DNA from: CAYRPO01 sp964426305
GTDB taxonomy: Bacteria; Patescibacteriota; Saccharimonadia; Saccharimonadales; CAIOMD01
Direction of reading: 5' to 3'
Assembly (NCBI GenBank): GCA_964426305.1
Contig: CAYRPO010000016.1
Span: 1 to 18,038, forward strand
Length of the DNA: 18,038 bases
Shown: in pieces, positions 13,484-18,038 of the stretch
Layout of the letters: the number at the start of each line of letters is the position of its first letter
How positions within the stretch are numbered: the stretch's first letter is position 1
Notes under the pieces: model-generated
What the model was told of the DNA's origin: nothing
What the model saw: the letters and a program-made list of their open reading frames with translations, nothing else
Database searches by the model: none
Translations under genes and position numbers: made by a program

Positions 13484-15292
13484 CTAAGACGCGTAAGCTT
13501 CAGCTTGCTGAGCAAAAAGCTTGGCGTATCTTCCTGCTAACAACATAAGGTCGGCATGTGTACCCTGCTCGACAATCTTACCATCCTCGATGACAACAAT
13601 CAGATCTGCCCGACGAACTGTGCTAAACCGATGACTGACAGTTATAACTGTTTTGCCTTGCATGGATGTGTAGATTTCGTTGAATATATCTGCCTCGGCC
13701 TTGGCATCGATTGCCGACGTCGGCTCGTCCAAGATCAACACCTCTGGCTCGCGAAAAAATACACGTGCAATCGCCAGACGTTGCCATTGACCGCCAGATA
13801 ATTTCGTCCCTTCGTCGTCTTCATACAATGTGCTTGTGATCGTGTCTTCTTTTTTGGGAAGTTTGCCTACAAATGCTGCTGCATGGGCTCGCTGCAGGGC
13901 AGTTTGGATTGACTGTAGATCATTTTTTTCTTGCACGCGACCGTACCATACATTGTCTCGTACGCTTGCAAAATCGAATGTCAGATAGTTCTGAAACAGT
14001 ACTCCAATTCGGTTATGCCAGCTAGAAAGTGCGTACTGATTGAGGTCTACGTTGTTCAACAAAACTGTTCCCTTGGTGGGGTTGTATAGGCCTAGAATGA
14101 GCTTGATTAGTGTAGATTTCCCGGCGCCATTCTCGCCAACAATTGCAACGTGTTGCCCTGGCTTAATGTCCAGAGTGATGTCCTGCAATACCTGAGCCTT
14201 TGTCGTAGGGTACGAAAATGATACATTCCGTAGCTGCAGTAGTGGCGGTTCGTTTTGGGAAAGTATCTGGTCGCCTGCTTTCGCTTTCGCGATCTGCATA
14301 AAACCTATGTAGAACTTCAAGTTGGCTAGATCTTCGTCTATATAGCTCAGCGTAGACAGCATAGATCGCAACGAGCCAAGCATTTGGCTTAACAGTCCTT
14401 GTACAAATACAAACTGACCAACCGGCTGCTTTTGTGCTGCAATCTGCAACACAATCCATACCAGAGCCACAAACTGAATAATAATTTCAAAACCATCACC
14501 AAATATATTCAGTCCTATGTACTTTCGTTCCAAGTCAATGCGTTCTTTCTCGTCTTTGTCCCGTAATGTGGCGCGCTGCTTCATGAGGAACTTCGTTAGT
14601 CCGAACACGCGTGTTTCGAGTATGTACTCCGCCTGCAAAAGCCAGCTTTCAATTGCGCTCATCTTGCGCCTGGTTGTAGTGTTATTGTTCCAATGCTCTA
14701 CCCTTTGGCGATTGAGCTTGAACTGTACATACGCCGTTGGCCATACTGCCACAAGCATCAGCAGTATCAACCATGGCGAGACGGCGCCAAGTGCAATTGT
14801 TGCACCGATGATTGCCACAAAATTGCTAAAAATCGAGAACATCTGGTCAAACACATATCCAAAGAAACGCGTAAACCCGTACGCTTTGTCTTTTGTGTCG
14901 TTTGTTTCGCGGTCGTCATACCGCCAGAATTCTAGCGACAGATAATGCTCAAGCAGCATGTCATTCACTTGCGACTCAATTGTGTACCGAATTTTTTGCT
15001 GTACATAGCTGTCGATACTGGACCAAACAAGAACAAGCAAGCCCAATAATGAACTGGCCGCCAAATACATAATTGTTAGCTTTTTTGCGTCAGGATCACC
15101 TGAAAACAGCGCAACAAGCGACGTAGTGACCTGCGCCAGCAAATATGCGGTAGCGATCGGAACGACTGCATTAATGATTGCGCCTATAAACTTAAAAACG
15201 ATTGCAGACTTTGACAAACGGTATGACAACGTCAATACACTCAAAAGTGAAGGAAGGTATTCTTTGAATGCTATCGTTTTGGGCCTTGCCAT
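13484..15292 (-). CDS. ABC transporter, fused permease/ATPase (exporter type)
   Basis: The protein is a 602-residue half-transporter that would act as a dimer. The membrane domain spans about 30-330 with helices near 32-60, 74-97, 150-190 and 265-290. The ATPase domain has Walker A GENGAGKST (386-394), signature LSGGQ (498-502) with the Trp in GGQWQR, Walker B VLILDEP (518-524) and H-loop His554. The EDGTKLSGGQW style is common in lantibiotic, peptide or lipid exporters, but the substrate is unknown. It is not closely similar to the second exporter at 15856. No Shine-Dalgarno is evident before ATG 15292, and the rpmG terminator ends 22 bp upstream, so expression may depend on read-through or on an unseen promoter. 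Its 3' end converges on the GH15 gene with a 2-bp gap. Confidence 0.93.
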   Translation of the reverse strand: MARPKTIAFKEYLPSLLSVLTLSYRLSKSAIVFKFIGAIINAVVPIATAYLLAQVTTSLVALFSGDPDAKKLTIMYLAASSLLGLLVLVWSSIDSYVQQKIRYTIESQVNDMLLEHYLSLEFWRYDDRETNDTKDKAYGFTRFFGYVFDQMFSIFSNFVAIIGATIALGAVSPWLILLMLVAVWPTAYVQFKLNRQRVEHWNNNTTTRRKMSAIESWLLQAEYILETRVFGLTKFLMKQRATLRDKDEKERIDLERKYIGLNIFGDGFEIIIQFVALVWIVLQIAAQKQPVGQFVFVQGLLSQMLGSLRSMLSTLSYIDEDLANLKFYIGFMQIAKAKAGDQILSQNEPPLLQLRNVSFSYPTTKAQVLQDITLDIKPGQHVAIVGENGAGKSTLIKLILGLYNPTKGTVLLNNVDLNQYALSSWHNRIGVLFQNYLTFDFASVRDNVWYGRVQEKNDLQSIQTALQRAHAAAFVGKLPKKEDTITSTLYEDDEGTKLSGGQWQRLAIARVFFREPEVLILDEPTSAIDAKAEADIFNEIYTSMQGKTVITVSHRFSTVRRADLIVVIEDGKIVEQGTHADLMLLAGRYAKLFAQQAEAYAS

Positions 15293-15314
15293 GCTTTTTG
15301 ATTTCTTGCAAGCT

Positions 15315-15336
15315 AAAAAACGCCCCTTCGGAGCGT
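15315..15336 (-). terminator. Intrinsic terminator of rpmG
   Basis: On the minus strand ACGCTCC-GAA-GGGGCGT forms a 7-position stem with one mismatch, followed by a T run (plus-strand A run 15315-15320). It lies between the rpmG stop and the ABC exporter start. Confidence 0.75.
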
Positions 15337-15343
15337 GATTAGG

Positions 15344-15547
15344 CTATTTCTTTGCTTTTACAACATTGCGCCCGAGGTTCTTTGTAGTCTCGGTGTGTGT
15401 CGTATAGCTACGAGTAGTTGGACAGTACTTGCGCAAGATCACCTTGTCTGGTGTATTTTGCGTGTTCTTGGTTGTGTAGTGATGGCGTTGGCCGCAATTT
15501 TCACAGACCAGTCCAATCGTTTTTCGCTTTGTTGCTTTACTTGCCAT
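15344..15547 (-). CDS. rpmG: Large-subunit ribosomal protein L33 with incomplete zinc ribbon
   Basis: This 67-residue protein is L33 of the 50S subunit, sited near the E site. Family marks: KRKTIGLVCENCGQRHHYTTKN and YCPTTRSYTTHTETTK. L33 of the zinc type has two CxxC pairs. Here the first pair, Cys15-x-x-Cys18, is kept, but the second pair is Cys42 with Thr45, so one ligand is lost. A short Lys-rich tail (NVVKAKK) follows the usual end. ATG has AGAGG about 10 nt upstream, and a strong promoter lies at 15574-15602. It sits downstream of tRNA-Thr on the same strand but with its own promoter, and its terminator is at 15315-15336. The secE/nusG genes often found beside rpmG are absent. Confidence 0.93.
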   Translation of the reverse strand: MASKATKRKTIGLVCENCGQRHHYTTKNTQNTPDKVILRKYCPTTRSYTTHTETTKNLGRNVVKAKK

Positions 15548-15573
15548 ATGTAATAAACCTCTAGTTGGTTGAT

Positions 15574-15602
15574 ATTGTAACAGTTGTTTCTCTGTTTTTC
15601 AA
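15574..15602 (-). promoter_or_regulatory. Promoter of rpmG
   Basis: Minus strand: -35 TTGAAA (15597-15602), 17-nt spacer, -10 TACAAT (15574-15579) with TGT before it as an extended -10. It is the best promoter on the minus strand and fits a ribosomal protein gene. Confidence 0.75.
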
Positions 15603-15611
15603 GCCCAGACG

Positions 15612-15652
15612 CTATCAAACGTTTTGGCATGCACGCATACCGCGTTTGATAG
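15612..15652. repeat. Perfect 10-bp inverted repeat between tRNA-Thr and rpmG
   Basis: CTATCAAACG (15612-15621) and CGTTTGATAG (15643-15652) are exact reverse complements around a 21-nt spacer. One G-U and one C-G pair could extend the stem outward. No T run follows on the minus strand, so it is not a classical terminator of the tRNA. It may serve 3'-end processing of the tRNA transcript or bind a protein upstream of the rpmG promoter. Confidence 0.6.
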
Positions 15653-15666
15653 TGACCGAGCTCAAA

Positions 15667-15741
<75 letters not shown>

Positions 15742-15761
15742 ACACACCAAACAACCACCGT

Positions 15762-15790
15762 ATTTTACCAAACAAACACAATATAGCCAA
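15762..15790 (-). promoter_or_regulatory. Promoter of tRNA-Thr
   Basis: Minus strand: -35 TTGGCT (15785-15790), 17-nt spacer, -10 TAAAAT (15762-15767). The -10 is 20 nt before the tRNA 5' end, giving a short 5' leader for RNase P to remove. Confidence 0.6.
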
Positions 15791-15855
15791 GTGCTCTTCT
15801 CTGTTGCATTGTACTTTCTAACAAAATTCTGATCTTTTGAAAAAATGCAAAATGG

Positions 15856-17616
15856 CTAATCTAGGAGTGAATTCTGTTGTCTTTGCCATAGCTTAGCATA
15901 TAAACCATGCTTAGCTATGAGCTCATCGTGAGTACCATCCTCCATCAGCTTGCCTTTATCAAGCACGATAATCCTGTCCATTTCCGATAATGTACTCAGT
16001 CTGTGAGCAACAACGAGCGCCGTTCTTCCCTTAAGCACCTCCCCAAATGACTTCTTAATAATCTGTTCGCTATGGCTATCTAACGCACTGGTAGCTTCGT
16101 CGAGCACCATGATTGGAGCGTGCTGTAGTACCGCCCTCGCTATCGCAACACGCTGCTTCTGACCGCCGCTCAGCTTTACGCCGCGTTCGCCAACAACACT
16201 GTCTAAGCCGTCCGGCAGGTTTTCTACAAACTCGAGAGCGTGAGCAACCTTTAGTGCTTTGTTTGCCTCGGCACCAGTGGCTTTAGGGTTTGATAGAACG
16301 ACATTATCTTTGATGCTGGTGTGGAATAGTAGCGGTTCTTGAGGCACGTAAGCGATATGTTTTCGAAGCTCGGTCTGAAGCATCTCGCGTATATCAACAT
16401 CATTAATAAGAATTTGGCCACTATCTGCATCATTAAAACGGAGAAGTAATTTAGTTAGCGTACTTTTTCCTGCACCACTAATACCAACAACGCCAACTTT
16501 CTGTCCGTCTGGTATTACTATAGAAAAGTTCTCTAAAACTGGACGATATTTCTTACCTTGTTCGTAAGAAAAAGAGACATTTTTGAACTCGATTACACCC
16601 TTATGATCCTTGAAAGGTTTAGGGTTCGTGGGGTCTTGAAGAAGGTTTTGGCGTTTTAATATCTCAAAGGCAGGAATAATTCGGTCCACAATATCATCAT
16701 GTTCGTCTAGGTCATCGGACAAGGAATAAACGCCTGTTAATATAGTTGCTGCGTAGGTGATAACCAACACTGCTGTCGTGAGTTCAATAGCGCCTTGACT
16801 CATGCGGTTCACTGTTAGCAAAAAGAGTATGGCAAACACTGCCACGGTGATCGCCTCACGGGCTGCAATTAACTTTGCTTGCATGGTATAACGTTTGGTG
16901 AACGCTACGCCTTCTTTATTTGCACCTTCGCGCACCTTCTCGACATAACTTGCCTCTTGGGCAGTTGATTTGACGGCAAGGATGTTAGAAACAATATCAG
17001 CCATCCTGCCTGAGTTTTGTTTATATAATTCGCGTGATGCTGTTCGGTATGGTCCGATTGCGTGCGATGCCCAGAACATATAGGCAGCGTTGGCGATGCT
17101 TAGTGCAAGGGCTATCAGACCAAGTTGAATATCTAGGTACGTAATGACACAGATTGGAAACACAATACTCAAGACAGTTGTCATGTAGCGGTCACGTATT
17201 GTACGGACTAACTGTATGCAACCGTCTACGTAGTGTCTCGTAGCTGATGTCAAATAACCCGATAGGTTCGAATTAAAATACTCTATATCTACAGCTACTA
17301 GTTTGGCGAAGTATTGAGCAGTAAGTTCGCGGTAGACTTTGTTCTCACCACGCATCCCGATGTACTTTACAAGTGGTATAAGGAGACCAAGCAGTGAAGA
17401 AAATACCACAAAGAAGAACACGGCATTTCGAGCATCATCATACTCCTGCTTGGACAGATGTGTGATGATCAAGCTGATGGCTATCGGAAGAAAAATCAGC
17501 TTACAAATGCGTGTGAGAAGTTGCAAAACATAAGAGAGACGAACTTGCCACGTACGACCAAAGGTCTCCCAGAGATGGCGGTAAACCATCCTGTACTTAC
17601 TAAAAATACCCTGCAT
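15856..17616 (-). CDS. ABC transporter, fused permease/ATPase (multidrug/lipid exporter type)
   Basis: This 586-residue half-transporter should act as a homodimer. The membrane domain (about 25-320) shows hydrophobic segments near 30-53, 64-87, 145-185 and 252-300, consistent with six helices. The ATPase domain has Walker A GISGAGKST (378-386), Q-loop VPQEP (Gln426), signature LSGGQ (482-486), Walker B IMVLDEATSALD (502-513) and H-loop His538. The motifs are complete, so it should be active; MsbA/LmrA-type substrates (lipids, drugs) are possible but unproven. I use ATG 17616; a TTG one codon upstream is also open. TATAAT ends 7 nt before this ATG, which suggests a leaderless mRNA. A small cysteine-containing membrane protein lies upstream on the same strand. 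Confidence 0.95.
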   Translation of the reverse strand: MQGIFSKYRMVYRHLWETFGRTWQVRLSYVLQLLTRICKLIFLPIAISLIITHLSKQEYDDARNAVFFFVVFSSLLGLLIPLVKYIGMRGENKVYRELTAQYFAKLVAVDIEYFNSNLSGYLTSATRHYVDGCIQLVRTIRDRYMTTVLSIVFPICVITYLDIQLGLIALALSIANAAYMFWASHAIGPYRTASRELYKQNSGRMADIVSNILAVKSTAQEASYVEKVREGANKEGVAFTKRYTMQAKLIAAREAITVAVFAILFLLTVNRMSQGAIELTTAVLVITYAATILTGVYSLSDDLDEHDDIVDRIIPAFEILKRQNLLQDPTNPKPFKDHKGVIEFKNVSFSYEQGKKYRPVLENFSIVIPDGQKVGVVGISGAGKSTLTKLLLRFNDADSGQILINDVDIREMLQTELRKHIAYVPQEPLLFHTSIKDNVVLSNPKATGAEANKALKVAHALEFVENLPDGLDSVVGERGVKLSGGQKQRVAIARAVLQHAPIMVLDEATSALDSHSEQIIKKSFGEVLKGRTALVVAHRLSTLSEMDRIIVLDKGKLMEDGTHDELIAKHGLYAKLWQRQQNSLLD

Positions 17617-17623
17617 CAAACTT

Positions 17624-17629
17624 ATTATA
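17624..17629 (-). promoter_or_regulatory. -10 box for a leaderless ABC exporter transcript
   Basis: Perfect TATAAT on the minus strand, with exactly 7 nt to ATG 17616, so transcription should start on or next to the start codon. No clear -35 and no Shine-Dalgarno. Confidence 0.55.
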
Positions 17630-17705
17630 TACCCTGTTACTAATTTACTGAGAATATATGTTTATCGTTCAAATGTATGACAACTCTACCAAAGTTAAAA
17701 CACGA

Positions 17706-17912
17706 CTACTGGCATATTGCTGCATCTGGACCCAGCTTCGGGTCATATTTACAACCACCAAGTGTTTCAATGATACACATTCCGTCATTATCTAGCTTAT
17801 CTTTACCGTCGCATATTGGCTGTCGTATATTTATGCTTACTATGGCAGCAATCAGTAATGTAGCAAGCAAAAGTAATGCTAAAATCATAGTTTTGCGCTT
17901 CTTTCTAAGCAT
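17706..17912 (-). CDS. Small membrane-anchored extracytoplasmic protein with four cysteines
   Basis: This 68-residue protein starts with basic MLRKKRK, followed by one hydrophobic helix at about 9-27, which acts as a signal anchor or uncleaved signal. The remaining about 40 residues would be outside the membrane. They contain Cys34, Cys46, Cys54 and Cys67, enough for two disulfides, and an acidic CDGKDKLDNDGMC segment that resembles a calcium-binding DxDxDG loop of thrombospondin type 3 or EF-hand type. This likeness is short and uncertain. No lipobox is seen. ATG 17912 is preferred to the TTG three codons upstream because TATACT (17922-17927) lies just before it. It precedes the ABC exporter on the same strand by 89 bp, so it could be an associated envelope factor. 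I do not recognise a named family. Confidence 0.65.
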   Translation of the reverse strand: MLRKKRKTMILALLLLATLLIAAIVSINIRQPICDGKDKLDNDGMCIIETLGGCKYDPKLGPDAAICQ

Positions 17913-17921
17913 TATGCTCAA

Positions 17922-17927
17922 AGTATA
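17922..17927 (-). promoter_or_regulatory. -10 box of the small cysteine-containing protein gene
   Basis: Minus strand TATACT, 9 nt before ATG 17912, again implying a leaderless or nearly leaderless mRNA. No good -35 at standard spacing. Confidence 0.4.
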
Positions 17928-17957
17928 ACAAAAGGTCGCTGAACTTACTCCAATACT

Positions 17958-18038
17958 CTACAGACATGGTGCAGGGTGTAAGATAAACGCACTTGAATCT
18001 GTGCGCCGAGTAGCCTCGGGCACTAACTCAAGACCGAA
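17958..18038 (-). CDS. Possible 3' end of a gene running off the right edge
   Basis: The minus strand from the window edge is open for 26 codons to TAG at 17958-17960, giving FGLELVPEATRRTDSSAFIL and then HPAPCL. It is a plausible C-terminus and more GC-rich than its neighbours, but too short to assign or to prove coding. The same bases can also form a hairpin (18001-18023). Confidence 0.25.
   Translation of the reverse strand, partial: FGLELVPEATRRTDSSAFILHPAPCL

Overview
The window looks like a chromosomal segment of a Patescibacteria/CPR organism, most likely Candidatus Saccharibacteria (TM7). This is inferred from the gene mix: TypA next to a reduced phosphoribosyltransferase-like protein and a PIF1-type helicase, a GT4/GH57/GH15 glucan cluster, an L33 protein with an incomplete zinc site, compact spacing, and several promoters whose -10 box sits directly before the start codon. 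No 16S rRNA is present, so the assignment is not proven. There is a 100-N assembly gap at 5978-6077.

Left part (1-2566) is accessory. It holds a small tryptophan-rich membrane protein (minus strand), two hairpin terminators each preceded by the same 14-bp sequence, and a scar where the first third of a NUDIX hydrolase gene runs into the reversed, frameshifted 5' end of a transposase. Next comes a GC-rich cassette (65% GC in one counted 60-bp line, against 37% in a line of the following gene) with its own promoter, two unknown ORFs, a degenerate tRNA-like sequence and a strong terminator. About 280 bp with a long hairpin and no gene follow.

Part two (2567-4980, plus strand) is a proline-rich two-helix membrane protein followed by an ABC-2 type exporter (ATPase and permease). 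Part three (5015-8957, minus strand) is a probable operon typA - degenerate phosphoribosyltransferase-like gene - PIF1-like helicase; the helicase is interrupted by the assembly gap and its central motifs are missing from the assembly.

Part four (9122-13481, plus strand) is the clearest metabolic unit: a GT4 glycosyltransferase of glycogen-synthase type, a GH57 glucan-acting enzyme and a GH15 glucoamylase-like enzyme. They overlap by 4 bp and 1 bp, so they are probably translationally coupled, and they lie behind one good promoter with an inverted repeat on it. Together they could build, remodel and release an alpha-1,4-glucan such as glycogen.

Right part (13484-18038, minus strand) carries two unrelated fused ABC exporters, ribosomal protein L33 (rpmG), tRNA-Thr(GGT) with encoded CCA and a good promoter, a small anchored protein with four cysteines, and possibly the 3' end of another gene at the edge. 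The GC-rich cassette with its tRNA-like RNA and the glucan triad are the most interesting parts.
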